Shown: in pieces, positions 14,708 to 22,336 of the stretch
How the letters are laid out: the number at the start of each line of letters is the position of its first letter
Numbering within the stretch: position 1 is the first letter of the stretch
Assembly: GCA_002344205.1 (NCBI GenBank)
Contig: DDSZ01000022.1
Location: 36,983-75,077, forward strand
Source of the DNA: Opitutaceae bacterium UBA2377
GTDB taxonomy: Bacteria > Verrucomicrobiota > Verrucomicrobiia > Opitutales > Opitutaceae
Length of the DNA stretch: 38,095 nucleotides
Reading direction: 5' to 3'
Translations under genes and position numbers: made by a program
The notes under the pieces: model-generated
Database searches by the model: none
What the model was told of the DNA's origin: nothing
What the model saw: the letters and a program-made list of their open reading frames with translations, nothing else

Positions 14708-15241
14708 TCAGAAGGGGTTGCCGTCCGTGCTGACGCTCAGGGCGCCGGCCTTGGCGTGGACGCGTATGCGGCGTGCCTTGAACTGCGGCTGCTTGGCGCG
14801 GCGGTTGGTGATGGTGAAGTAGAGATTCCAGAGCTGTTTCTCCGAGGCATCGCCCAGGGCGCACTTGAACTGCCGGCGGCAGATGGCGGCGGCGTAGCTC
14901 TCGTCGAGGCCGCGCTCCTGGAGGGCGCGCTGCAGCTTCCACCGGGCCCGGATGCGCGGCTCTTCCTGGTGCCGCAACAGGTCGCGCACGGCCGCGGCGT
15001 CCTGGCCGAGGAGAGCGCGGAAGTGGGCGCGCAGCTTGAGAAACTCATCCTGGGTGCAGGCCCGCAGGCTCTGCACGCCGCAGGCCTTCCCCTGCTCGAC
15101 GTGACGCCAGGCGGCGAAGCATTCCGTGGCCGTGAGGTTGGGGTTGCACCGCTCGAAAGCCTCGCGGCCGTCCCACGCCTCATAGGCCTGGCGCGCCAGC
15201 ATGGCGATCTCGGCCTTCTGCTGGTTGGTGAGTGTCGTCAT
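14708..15241 (-). CDS. Early-region protein of unknown function (GemA/gp16 position)
   Basis: The protein is 177 residues from ATG 15241 (MTTLTNQQKAEIAMLARQAY), coupled to the upstream gene by ATGA. It is almost wholly helical, with CNPNLTATECFAAWRHVEQG, SLRACTQDEFLKLRAHFRAL, RHQEEPRIRARWKLQRALQE and a C-terminal EKQLWNLYFTITNRRAKQPQ. The final helix resembles the 'Q...I..L......R' repeats of Mu gp16/GemA regulators, and the gene occupies a comparable middle-region position. The match is too weak to name it. Confidence 0.6.
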   Translation of the reverse strand: MTTLTNQQKAEIAMLARQAYEAWDGREAFERCNPNLTATECFAAWRHVEQGKACGVQSLRACTQDEFLKLRAHFRALLGQDAAAVRDLLRHQEEPRIRARWKLQRALQERGLDESYAAAICRRQFKCALGDASEKQLWNLYFTITNRRAKQPQFKARRIRVHAKAGALSVSTDGNPF

Positions 15242-15495
15242 GCGGTGTGGCCCTTCTTCGTGCGCTCCAGCCAGGCCGCGATCTGGGCGCGCACGCCTGC
15301 GCGGTTGGCCTTTTGCTCGGGACTCATGGGCTTGGCTGCGGACGCGTCGGCCTCCTGCGAAGCGTAGCCCTCCTGCCAGCGACGGCGCATGAGGGCGCCG
15401 CGGAACTCGCACCGCACGGTCTCGCCCCGGCCGCGACCGGCGACGAAGGCGGCGTGGCGGCCGCGGTGGTAGGCTTTGGCTTCGCGGCGCGTCAT
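15238..15495 (-). CDS. Ribosome modulation factor (RMF)-like protein
   Basis: The protein is 85 residues from ATG 15495. AYHRGRHAAFVAGRGRGETV followed by C, a spacer and RRRWQEGYAS parallels E. coli RMF (AHQRGYQAGIAGRSKEMCPY, then RSQWLGGWREA): two small basic helices, a central Cys and a closing W..G(W/Y). The C-terminal 35 residues (MSPEQKANRAGVRAQIAAWL) are extra. RMF dimerises and shuts down 70S ribosomes in stationary phase; a phage copy might tune host translation. The assignment is by pattern only. Coupled on both sides by ATGA. Confidence 0.5.
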   Translation of the reverse strand: MTRREAKAYHRGRHAAFVAGRGRGETVRCEFRGALMRRRWQEGYASQEADASAAKPMSPEQKANRAGVRAQIAAWLERTKKGHTA

Positions 15496-15689
15496 GGGGT
15501 GGCTTTCCCGTAGCCGGCGGCGGCGACCGCCGGCAGCTTGGCGCGGAGGTCGGTGAGGATGGCGACCGCGACCTCCAGGCGGATGATCGCGCCGCGCTGG
15601 TCGTAGGCCAGGAAGGCCGCATGCGCCTCGTGCAGCTCGCCCTGGGCGTGCAGCAAATCGGCGCGGAGCTGGGCGAGATCGTCAGACAT
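15492..15689 (-). CDS. Small helical protein
   Basis: The protein is 65 residues from ATG 15689 (MSDDLAQLRADLLHAQGELH). It appears to be one helical hairpin: EAHAAFLAYDQRGAIIRLEV, then VAILTDLRAKLPAVAAAG. It lies between the DnaA-like gene, which it overlaps by 8 nt, and the RMF-like gene, which it overlaps as ATGA. No family is recognised. Its size and coupling suggest a small adaptor or regulator. Confidence 0.5.
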   Translation of the reverse strand: MSDDLAQLRADLLHAQGELHEAHAAFLAYDQRGAIIRLEVAVAILTDLRAKLPAVAAAGYGKATP

Positions 15690-16107
15690 GGGGGTGGTTC
15701 TGCGCGATGGCCTGGGCAACCTTCGCCTGGAGGGCGCTGTAGTTGGCGACGAAGCCGAGCTCCGTCTCACAACGGTTGGCGACGGCGCGGCAGGCGTGCA
15801 GCACAGTGCCGTGGTCCCTCCGGTGCGCCCGGCCGATCAGCCCGGCCGTGTAGCCCGTCTCATCACGGCAGATTGCCATCGAGATCTGGCGGGGACCGGT
15901 GATCTCATTGCGCCGGGTCGCCCCCAGCATCTGCGGCACCGTGAGGCCATAGTGCGCGGCCACCACGGCCTGAATCGTGCGCACGGCAGGTGGCGTCGGA
16001 CTGTCGGCGGGCTGGCCGGCCTCGGCACGGATCTCCGCGCGCACAGCCTCGGCCGCCGCCGTGAAGGCGGCGTAGGCGCGCTCGAGATTGGCCAGGGCGG
16101 TGCTCAT
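15682..16107 (-). CDS. DnaA domain IV-like DNA-binding protein without an AAA+ domain
   Basis: The protein is 141 residues from ATG 16107 (MSTALANLERAYAAFTAAAE). Residues ~41-135 follow the DnaA C-terminal DNA-binding domain: RTIQAVVAAHYGLTVPQMLG, then GPRQISMAICRDETGYTAGL, then IGRAHRRDHGTVLHACR (compare DnaA IG..FGGRDHTTVLHAC). The RDHxTVxHAxR signature contacts DnaA boxes in true DnaA. The AAA+ ATPase domain III is absent; residues 1-38 are one short helix. It could bind DnaA-box-like DNA on host or phage. It follows Gam (ATGA overlap) in the early block. Confidence 0.8.
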   Translation of the reverse strand: MSTALANLERAYAAFTAAAEAVRAEIRAEAGQPADSPTPPAVRTIQAVVAAHYGLTVPQMLGATRRNEITGPRQISMAICRDETGYTAGLIGRAHRRDHGTVLHACRAVANRCETELGFVANYSALQAKVAQAIAQNHPHV

Positions 16108-16622
16108 GACTGGCCGCTCTCCCGATCCTTGGGCTCGACGAAGAAGGTCTCGGCCTGGGTGATGCGGCAACCCACCGTGGCGAGTTGCTCGGGTGGCAGG
16201 CGGTGCAGCGCCTCCTTGTCGGGCTCGCGCTTGGTGCGGATGAGCGCGGCGAGCCCGCGGGCGGTGAGGGCCTCCATGACCTTCTCCCAGCTCCACTGCC
16301 GGTTGAGCAGCTTGAGCGTGGGCTGGCCGAGGCGGAAACCGAAGGTGGCCAGCGGCGTCTCGGCGCTCTTGAGCTTGCCGGGTAAGACCTCGTCGCGGTG
16401 CTCCCGGGCGTATTTCTCGGTGGCCAGTGCGAGGGCGTCGCGCATCTCGGTGAGGCTCACGATCTCGCCCTCGAACTGCTCGCGCACGTCCTGGATCTTC
16501 GCATCGCGCCGGGCCTCGGCGATGCGGAGACTGACTTCGTTGCGGGCCAGGGCGTCGATGGCCGCGTCGAAATCGACGCGGGTGGCGATGGAGGGGGCTT
16601 TGATACGCGTGGGTTTGGGCAT
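16104..16622 (-). CDS. gam: Gam-like host-nuclease inhibitor protein
   Basis: The protein is 172 residues from ATG 16622 (MPKPTRIKAPSIATRVDFDA). It fits the Mu Gam family (PF07352): a long N-terminal coiled coil (AIDALARNEVSLRIAEARRD, IQDVREQFEGEIVSLTEMRD), YAREHRDEVL, LATFGFRLGQPTLKLLN, and ALTARGLAALIRTKREPDKE (Mu: ERLGLQRFIRTKQEINKEAI). Gam is a Ku-like dimer that encircles DNA ends and protects them from exonucleases. A good AAGGAG lies 9 nt before the ATG. The gene is in the early block downstream of the transposition genes, as in Mu. Confidence 0.9.
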   Translation of the reverse strand: MPKPTRIKAPSIATRVDFDAAIDALARNEVSLRIAEARRDAKIQDVREQFEGEIVSLTEMRDALALATEKYAREHRDEVLPGKLKSAETPLATFGFRLGQPTLKLLNRQWSWEKVMEALTARGLAALIRTKREPDKEALHRLPPEQLATVGCRITQAETFFVEPKDRESGQS

Positions 16623-17065
16623 GGTGAATTACTCCTTCGGGATTTGGTTGTCGGTGCGGAGGACGAGCGCGGGGCCTTGGTCTTCACCCAGCACTCCACC
16701 TCCTTGAAGAATTTGGCCGGCACGTTTTCCAGGGCATCGCCCACGGTCTTGGCGGGGAGCATGCGGCCTTTCTTGCTGGCGTTGAAATCGTAGGCGGCCC
16801 GGTGCACGCGCTCCAGGGTGCTGAGCGGGCTGTCGCTCTCCGGGATCTGGAGCACCCAGCCGACGAAATCGGTGGTCGCCAGTTTGCCGCTGGGATCGGA
16901 GACGAGGATGACGAACTGCTTCTTGACGGCGGGCGGGGTCTCCTCGGCGCCGGGATCGGGCTGGACGGCGAGGTTCATCTCCTCGATCACCCGGCGGAGC
17001 ACGCCGGGTTCGAGCTGGTTCTTTTTGAGAATTTCAGCGGCTTGATTGATGTCGATTTTGGGCAT
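16457..17065 (-). CDS. Unknown early protein with apparent single-base frameshift near its end
   Basis: As read, the frame gives 202 residues from ATG 17065 (MPKIDINQAAEILKKNQLEP). The first ~135 residues look natural (QFVILVSDPSGKLATTDFVG, LSTLERVHRAAYDFNASKKG, VPAKFFKEVECWVKTKAP). After about 16660 the sequence becomes a Ser/Pro/Arg-rich shadow of gam. In the neighbouring frame the same DNA reads ALVLRTDNQIPKE and stops at 16629, just before gam and inside its Shine-Dalgarno region. One missing C in the GCCCCG run would explain this. It is either a real mutation or a sequence error. No family is recognised. Confidence 0.6.
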   Translation of the reverse strand: MPKIDINQAAEILKKNQLEPGVLRRVIEEMNLAVQPDPGAEETPPAVKKQFVILVSDPSGKLATTDFVGWVLQIPESDSPLSTLERVHRAAYDFNASKKGRMLPAKTVGDALENVPAKFFKEVECWVKTKAPRSSSAPTTKSRRSNSPCPNPRVSKPPPSPPASISTRPSTPWPATKSVSASPRPGAMRRSRTCASSSRARS

Positions 17066-17161
17066 GGCGGGCGGTGGGTTGTGGGTTGGACTTTTGGCGG
17101 GTGATGGACTTGGCTGGCGGCGGTTCGCGGTGGGTCGGTAACTACCCCCATGGCACGCGGA

Positions 17162-17500
17162 TCAGGCCGCGGGGGCAGAGAGGCCGCCCTCGCGGCCACC
17201 TGCCGCGGGATCGGCAGGTGGAGACCAGAGGTTGGAGGGCCGCGCGCTGTTGAGCGTGGCGCGGTAAAATGCACTCAGGACCACGCTGTCATCGGGGTGC
17301 GATTTGACCTTGAGCGAGGTGCTCTCGCCGAAGGCGAGCAGCGTGTCGCCACCCATGGGACTGAACATCGCGAAGCCCCCGCTCATGGGTCGGCAACCGC
17401 GGGCGATAAACGGCTCGGCCAGGAGCGCGTGCGTGAGCGGTGCGAAGCAGAGCACAATCACCGGAATGTCGTCCGGCCCCTGGAGGATAACGTATTTCAT
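17162..17500 (-). CDS. Unknown early protein
   Basis: The protein is 112 residues from ATG 17500, coupled to the previous gene by ATGA. The core is alpha-beta (MKYVILQGPDDIPVIVLCFA, THALLAEPFIARGCRPMSGG, FAMFSPMGGDTLLAFGESTS, then LKVKSHPDDSVVLSAF) and ends with a Pro/Gly-rich tail. 'KYVIL......PVIVLCFAPLTHALLAEPFIARGCRPMSGGF' looks like a small conserved phage fold but no family name can be given. The 96-nt stretch between this gene and 17065 shows no gene. Confidence 0.55.
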   Translation of the reverse strand: MKYVILQGPDDIPVIVLCFAPLTHALLAEPFIARGCRPMSGGFAMFSPMGGDTLLAFGESTSLKVKSHPDDSVVLSAFYRATLNSARPSNLWSPPADPAAGGREGGLSAPAA

Positions 17501-17691
17501 GGCTGTGTTTGGTGGTCGTCAGCCAGGCCCGCGGCCTTGAGGACGGCCTCGGCGGCGCGCAGGCAGTGGGCGCAATCGGCGCAGAGGTAACCCTGCAGAT
17601 CGCGGTCGGGGATGCCGGCGTGCGGCTCCTGGCGGCAGCAGCAGCACGGCGTGGCGGCGCGGACGGGTATGGCACAGGCTGGCTTGCTCAT
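17497..17691 (-). CDS. Small cysteine-rich, zinc-ribbon-like protein
   Basis: The protein is 64 residues from ATG 17691, chosen because it overlaps the upstream stop as ATGA; an ATG at 17700 would add three residues. It holds a cysteine cluster ATPCCCCRQEPHAG and a second pair YLCADCAHCLRAAE. The two groups of CxxC-like cysteines could bind one zinc ion. Small zinc ribbons of this type are frequent in phage early regions and often bind DNA or partner proteins. No family can be named. Confidence 0.55.
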   Translation of the reverse strand: MSKPACAIPVRAATPCCCCRQEPHAGIPDRDLQGYLCADCAHCLRAAEAVLKAAGLADDHQTQP

Positions 17692-17978
17692 CGGGCGCAT
17701 GCCTCCTTCGCCGGGAAGCGCGGCGCGTGGCACTCCATGCCGTTGAGCACGCACTTGACCGTCCAGCAATTGTGGCGCACCGCCCGCTCCTCGGCGGCGA
17801 TGGCGGTGGGGAAATTGCCGGTCGGGCCGGCGCCGTTCATGAGGGTGATGGCCGCCTTGTTCAGCGGCCAGATCGACCAGCCGCCGAACTCATTCGGCGC
17901 GATGTAAACCTCGATCTCCTCGCGGGCAGCCTGGCGCTGCGCGGGGGAGCCAAGAAGGTGACACAGGAGCTTGATCAT
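17688..17978 (-). CDS. Unknown early protein
   Basis: The protein is 96 residues from ATG 17978, coupled on both sides by ATGA. It begins MIKLLCHLLGSPAQRQAARE, followed by EIEVYIAPNEFGGWSIWPLN and PTAIAAEERAVRHNCWTVKC. Three cysteines lie near the C-terminus (NCWTVKCVLNGMECHAPRF), perhaps with His as a metal site. No family is recognised. Its position in the string of small genes between the transposition genes and gam suggests an early host-modulating gene. Confidence 0.5.
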   Translation of the reverse strand: MIKLLCHLLGSPAQRQAAREEIEVYIAPNEFGGWSIWPLNKAAITLMNGAGPTGNFPTAIAAEERAVRHNCWTVKCVLNGMECHAPRFPAKEACAR

Positions 17979-18388
17979 GGGGTGGCGGGGGTTGAGGTGG
18001 CGGGACGCAGGAGACGCTGGTATTGCTCGATCGCTTGGCGGGCGGCGCGGCAGTGGCTGCGGGCGAGGCTGATTTCGCCTTCACGGTGGCAGCGGTCGGC
18101 CTCCACCAGGTGGCGGGTAACGAGCGCCGCGGGCGGCTGCCCGGGCCCTGGCTGGCTGCCCGCCGCAGTGTCGTCGATCAACGCGAGGGCTTCACGGAGC
18201 CGCGGCAGCCAGACATCGAGCGGCAGCGCCGACCAATCCCGCGCCGCCATGCGGCGCCAGGTGCGCGCACTGCCCAAGGAGGGACAGAGGCGCACGAGCG
18301 AGGCATCGCTCAGCCGCCGTTCGCGCTGGTGGGCCGCCAGGCGCTCTACGCACAGCTCGGCGTCGGTGAGATCGAGGGCATCGCTCAT
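17975..18388 (-). CDS. Unknown early protein downstream of the MuB-like gene
   Basis: The protein is 137 residues from ATG 18388, joined to the MuB-like stop as TGATG; a GTG at 18391 would add one residue. It begins MSDALDLTDAELCVERLAAH. SDASLVRLCPSLGSARTWRR looks like a helix-turn-helix, followed by SALPLDVWLPRLREALALID. A helical C-terminus (ADRCHREGEISLARSHCRAA, RQAIEQYQRLL) ends the protein. It might cooperate with the transposition proteins, given the tight coupling, but no homologue is recognised. Confidence 0.55.
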   Translation of the reverse strand: MSDALDLTDAELCVERLAAHQRERRLSDASLVRLCPSLGSARTWRRMAARDWSALPLDVWLPRLREALALIDDTAAGSQPGPGQPPAALVTRHLVEADRCHREGEISLARSHCRAARQAIEQYQRLLRPATSTPATP

Positions 18389-19500
18389 CACGCACGGTCC
18401 TCCGGGCCGCCCGAGCGGCGGAACTTCTCGCGCAAGGCCAGCGCCTTGAAGAAGTGCTCCTCGCCGAAGCGCACGCGGGGATTCTTCTCGCGCTCCTTCT
18501 CGGCCATGCGGTTGGCCAGGGCGAAGATCTTCACCATCGTGCGCAGCCGGCCCTTCTGCCGCGCCAGCTTGTTGTTGGCGATCTGCTCGCAGACCTCCAT
18601 GAGCTTCTTCGTCGGCCGCGGGAAATACTGCACGACGAGCGGCCGGTAATCATCCTCGGCCAGGAGGCCGGGCAGCCGGATCGGGAGGCTGCGGCCGAGC
18701 ACCTGCTCGTAGATATAGCTGTTCTGCTCCATCTCCTCGTCGAAACGCTGGGTGATGAACATGGCGATCGGCGCGCCCGTGCGGTCGTGGATCTCGCGCA
18801 CGAACTCCAGCTTGTCCGGCATGATGCGGCGGTCCTTCGGCAACAGCCGCGTGGCCTCGTCGAGGATCAGGATGCGGTCGCGGTTGAAGGCCCGGAAGAT
18901 GGCGGCGCACATCTGGGTGATGCTCGCGTTTTGGTTGTTGCCCGTCGCCTTGCAGATGGCCGACAGAAACCCGCGCGTGCCGCCGAGCATGGGCACCTCG
19001 GTCATCACGCCGCGGCCCTTGGCCCGCGTGCTCAGCCAGGCCTGGCCGCTCACACTCTTGCCGTGGCCGCTCTCGCCTTTCAGGAGCACCATGGAGTTGC
19101 TGGAGAGCGCGTAATCCAGGCCCGCCCAGATGAGCTTGGCCGAGGGCGTCAGCACAAAGCTGGCGTTCTTGTTCGCGACCCGCTCCAGCGCGATTTTCTG
19201 GTAGTCGCGGATCCGCGCCATCATCTCGTCCCAGTCGCCTTCATAGGTGCCCTTCAACACGGCGAAGAGGTTCTTCCCCGCATCGTGGTCATCGGAGTTG
19301 AAACCCAGGGCATTGGCGGCGGCTTCCCAGCCCATGCCCTCGTCGAGCAGGTGTTGGTGAAACCAGCCGAGCAGGTCCTGGTGCTCACCGGGCAGCGCGG
19401 TCCAGTTTTGCAGGTTCAACGGCACGTTGATCCGGTTGTGTGCCGAGCTGGCGGCGGCGGCGGTGGAGCGATCCACCGGCAGGTCTATCGTATTGATCAT
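18388..19500 (-). CDS. MuB-like transposition target ATPase
   Basis: The protein is 370 residues from ATG 19500 (MINTIDLPVDRSTAAAASSA). It is an AAA+ ATPase with Walker A GESGHGKS (residues 142-149) and Walker B ILILDEA (D214, E215), followed by a sensor-like IAMFITQRFDEEM. Length is near MuB (312) and TnsC. MuB-type proteins form ATP filaments on target DNA, recruit the transposase and give target immunity. The 120-residue N-terminal region is helical (LLGWFHQHLLDEGMGWEAAA). It lies 26 nt after the transposase gene, as in Mu. Confidence 0.9.
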   Translation of the reverse strand: MINTIDLPVDRSTAAAASSAHNRINVPLNLQNWTALPGEHQDLLGWFHQHLLDEGMGWEAAANALGFNSDDHDAGKNLFAVLKGTYEGDWDEMMARIRDYQKIALERVANKNASFVLTPSAKLIWAGLDYALSSNSMVLLKGESGHGKSVSGQAWLSTRAKGRGVMTEVPMLGGTRGFLSAICKATGNNQNASITQMCAAIFRAFNRDRILILDEATRLLPKDRRIMPDKLEFVREIHDRTGAPIAMFITQRFDEEMEQNSYIYEQVLGRSLPIRLPGLLAEDDYRPLVVQYFPRPTKKLMEVCEQIANNKLARQKGRLRTMVKIFALANRMAEKEREKNPRVRFGEEHFFKALALREKFRRSGGPEDRA

Positions 19501-19526
19501 GGGTGTCCTCGGGTTGAAGGGCGGCG

Positions 19527-21467
19527 TTAATCGCCGCCCAAATAGTCGGTAATTTGTTCCTGGCTGAGCTCGGGCAGGCCGTGGCCGGCGGGCTGCCGGT
19601 CGTCGTCGCGCAGCACATCCTCGATCTCCGCATCGCTCAGCGTGGCCCCGGCCGCGCGCACGAGCTCGTGCGTCTGCACGCGCCGCGCGCGCTCGGCGAT
19701 GGCCGGTGAGACCGGGCGGTCGCCGGCCGGCGTTGTGGCGACGGGCGCGAGCCGCGCGGCGTTGTGCTCGGCGGCGGCCACATTGCCGCGGCCGTCGCGG
19801 TGCTCGGTGGCCTTGGCGGCCTGCGCCTGCCCGCGACCAAAGGGCATGATGGCGCGGTATTGCAGCCGGCATTGCTCGCGGTAGCGCTTGCGGCGCTCGA
19901 AGCTCGCCCGGTCATCCCACTGGGCAGTGGCGCTGAACTGCGGCACGCGGTCCACCGGCTCGGCCACGCAAATGAGCTGGAAGAAGCGGTAGGGGCGCCC
20001 CGGCTGCGCGGTGTCGGGGTCCAGCGCCGCACGCGCGCCCGTCTCCCGGTTGAGGATGGCCGCGCCCAGGTGCGGCTGCGCGGGATCGCAACAGACCGTG
20101 ACCTTGTAGCCGTCGCCCAGGCGCGCGAAGGCGTCGTGGTAAAAGTAGAAGGTCGCGTCGTGCTCGGCGCTCTTCACGGCGACATGGCCGCCGCGGATGG
20201 CGACCTCGCGCTGTTCGGGCATCAGCCGGTAGCTCTCCTCAACGGTCGGTTTCTTCAGCGGGTGGTTGGCGGTGTGCATGGTCCAGATCTCATCGGGCAC
20301 CCAGGCGCGCCGCCCGTGGAAGCGCTGCGCGTTGCGCGGCCCGTAGATCTCGCCCTCCACCGGCTCGGCGTTGAACGCCACCAGCGCGGCATCCACCCGG
20401 GCGGTCCACTCTTCGAGCGAGGGGAATACCGTGCGGGGATCGAGGCGGCCCTCGCGGGCGCGCAGCCACTGCTTGTTCTCGATCTCCTTCACGCCGCGGT
20501 GCCGGCCCACGCTCACCCCGCCGAGGGCGAGGTATTTCTGCAGGCTGTTGAAGCGGTTCTCGATGAACTTCGTCTTCGCCGAGGTCGCGCGCATGATGTG
20601 GCACACCTGGTGCACGCTATCGAGGGCGTTGATGATGTTGGCATCCCAGGCCCCGTATTCGAGCCGCAGCCGCCGAGGGGCGCCCACGGCGTGGAACAGG
20701 TGCGAGAGACTCCAAAGGATGTCGCTCGCCCGGTAGGCATCGTTGTAGCGCAGGACCGTGCTGTAGCTCGCGAACCGCGCGCTGCCCACATCGAGCCAGA
20801 AGAGCGTCTGCGGCCGCACGAGTCGCACGCCGAACTTTTTGGCACAAGCGTCGGCCTCGTCATCCCACTCCACCCAGCAGGGCTCGTTGGCCGTCATGTC
20901 GTCGGCCTCGAAGAGGTCGCCCGGGTAGATCGGGCGCTCGGCCCCGCCCTCGTCGATGAAGGTGAGGTCGCGCGGGGTGACGATGCCGTGGAGATCGAAC
21001 GCGCCGGGCCCGGCGTGCAGCAGGCGGCTGCTCTGCGTCACGCGCGCCTGGCGGCGCAGCGTGGGCGTGAGCGTGTGCTTGGAACTCCGGGCCTTCAGGA
21101 TGGCTTCGGCCAGCTCGGGCCGGCAGGCCTCGCTCCGGGCATAGGCGCGCAGGGCGAAGGAGACGGAGACGCGCTTCGTCTTCTTCGGGTCATGGGGATC
21201 GGTCTGCAGCGTGAGCTGCTGCACCTTCCGCTGCTCCTCGGGCGTGAGCGTGACCAGCGGCCGGCGACCGGCATTGGTGGAGTTGGGCCGCAGCGCCTCG
21301 TAGCCGCCGAGCTTGTGCAGCGTGAGCCAGCGGCTGAGCGTCGGGGCCGTCACGCCAAGCTCCAGCGCCGCCTGGCTCTGGCTCACGCCCTGTCCCAGCA
21401 ACGCGAGGGCTGTCTGCACGACCTGGGCGCGCCGGTTTTCCTGGGTGATCTGGTGCTCCGTGCTCAT
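19527..21467 (-). CDS. MuA-like DDE transposase
   Basis: The protein is 646 residues (Mu A is 663) from ATG 21467. Residues ~24-55 are an HTH (LLGQGVSQSQAALELGVTAP). Residues ~180-330 form the RNase H-like catalytic core, with D189/D190 (LFEADDMTAN) and E303 (TKFIENRFNSLQ). The second acid would fall in RLRLEYGAWDAN, where E270 stands at the usual Asp position and D275 lies five residues on. E270 to E303 is 33 residues, close to D35E spacing. A Mu-type beta-barrel follows (PRNAQRFHGRRAWVPDEIW), and the C-terminus is likely to contact MuB. It joins phage ends to target DNA for integration and replication. Confidence 0.93.
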   Translation of the reverse strand: MSTEHQITQENRRAQVVQTALALLGQGVSQSQAALELGVTAPTLSRWLTLHKLGGYEALRPNSTNAGRRPLVTLTPEEQRKVQQLTLQTDPHDPKKTKRVSVSFALRAYARSEACRPELAEAILKARSSKHTLTPTLRRQARVTQSSRLLHAGPGAFDLHGIVTPRDLTFIDEGGAERPIYPGDLFEADDMTANEPCWVEWDDEADACAKKFGVRLVRPQTLFWLDVGSARFASYSTVLRYNDAYRASDILWSLSHLFHAVGAPRRLRLEYGAWDANIINALDSVHQVCHIMRATSAKTKFIENRFNSLQKYLALGGVSVGRHRGVKEIENKQWLRAREGRLDPRTVFPSLEEWTARVDAALVAFNAEPVEGEIYGPRNAQRFHGRRAWVPDEIWTMHTANHPLKKPTVEESYRLMPEQREVAIRGGHVAVKSAEHDATFYFYHDAFARLGDGYKVTVCCDPAQPHLGAAILNRETGARAALDPDTAQPGRPYRFFQLICVAEPVDRVPQFSATAQWDDRASFERRKRYREQCRLQYRAIMPFGRGQAQAAKATEHRDGRGNVAAAEHNAARLAPVATTPAGDRPVSPAIAERARRVQTHELVRAAGATLSDAEIEDVLRDDDRQPAGHGLPELSQEQITDYLGGD

Positions 21468-21468
21468 G

Positions 21469-22326
21469 TCAAAACTGGGGTTTGGCGGGCCGGGTCGCGG
21501 CGGCCTGCTCGAGGCTGTCGAGCACGGCCTGGCGCACGTCCTCGGGCCAGGCGGCGGCCTCCTTGGCCATCGTGCGGGTGAATTGCTGCCGGGTCGCCGG
21601 TGCCAGGCTCTCCCAGCGCGCGAAACGCTTCTTCAGGTCATCGAGCCCGCGGCGCAGCAGCGTGGGCAGGTCGCGCTTCTCCGGCGTCTTGCCCTCCGTG
21701 GCATCCTTGCCGGCCAGCGCCTGGATCACGCCCCCCAGCCCGATCTCGCCGCGCAAAAGCTGCGGCTCAAACCACTCGCGCGCCGTCGCCATGTAGGTCT
21801 TGGCGCCTTCGCGCCACTCGCGCTTGGCCTGATTGGCGAAGAGCTTGCGGACCTTGAGGGCCTGCTCGTAAAGGTCCGCTGAGAAGCCGAGATCCGACGC
21901 CAACTGCTCGACGGTTTTCCCGATACCCGATTCAATCGGGTTTCGGGACTTGCCGGCATTGAGATTGGCCAGCCGGCGTTGGCGGCCAACCTCGGCCGCA
22001 CCGGCCAGCAGCGGCAGGGCAAGGTAAGCCAGAGCGGACTTCGGCAGGTGCCGCCGGTGCAGCAGGGCGCTGAGAATAATCTCCACCGCCTCGCTCGCCG
22101 GCCGGCGCACCACCGGCACCGCCCGCCCCAGCAGCGCACAGGCCGCCGTGCGGTTGCGGCCGTCGAGGATTCGATCCTGCTCGTCGATGATGACGGGGTA
22201 ATCGATGCCGCGGTCGGCGACCGATTGTTTCAGGGACTCGAACTCCGCCGAGGCCTGGTCCATCGCCGGCAGGCCGGCGAGCAGGGGGTGCGGGGTGAGC
22301 TTGTTGGGGTCGAGGGTCAGGGACAT
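21469..22326 (-). CDS. ParB/Srx-fold DNA-binding protein
   Basis: The protein is 285 residues from ATG 22326 (MSLTLDPNKLTPHPLLAGLP). The first ~90 residues are a ParB/sulfiredoxin N-terminal domain: FESLKQSVADRGIDYPVIID, then QDRILDGRNRTAACALLGRA, which includes the phosphate-binding GRNR motif, then VPVVRR. Residues ~95-190 contain a KorB/ParB-like HTH (EQLASDLGFSADLYEQALKV). ParB domains bind or cleave CTP/DNA; in phages they act in segregation, regulation or as nucleases. It lies immediately before the transposase gene (1 nt apart). Classical Mu has no ParB here. Confidence 0.8.
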   Translation of the reverse strand: MSLTLDPNKLTPHPLLAGLPAMDQASAEFESLKQSVADRGIDYPVIIDEQDRILDGRNRTAACALLGRAVPVVRRPASEAVEIILSALLHRRHLPKSALAYLALPLLAGAAEVGRQRRLANLNAGKSRNPIESGIGKTVEQLASDLGFSADLYEQALKVRKLFANQAKREWREGAKTYMATAREWFEPQLLRGEIGLGGVIQALAGKDATEGKTPEKRDLPTLLRRGLDDLKKRFARWESLAPATRQQFTRTMAKEAAAWPEDVRQAVLDSLEQAAATRPAKPQF

Positions 22327-22336
22327 GGTGAAAATT

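Noticed and set aside
19764..21581. A 605-codon plus-strand open frame opposite the transposase
   Set aside because: It is a shadow of the MuA-like gene; no start signal or domain.
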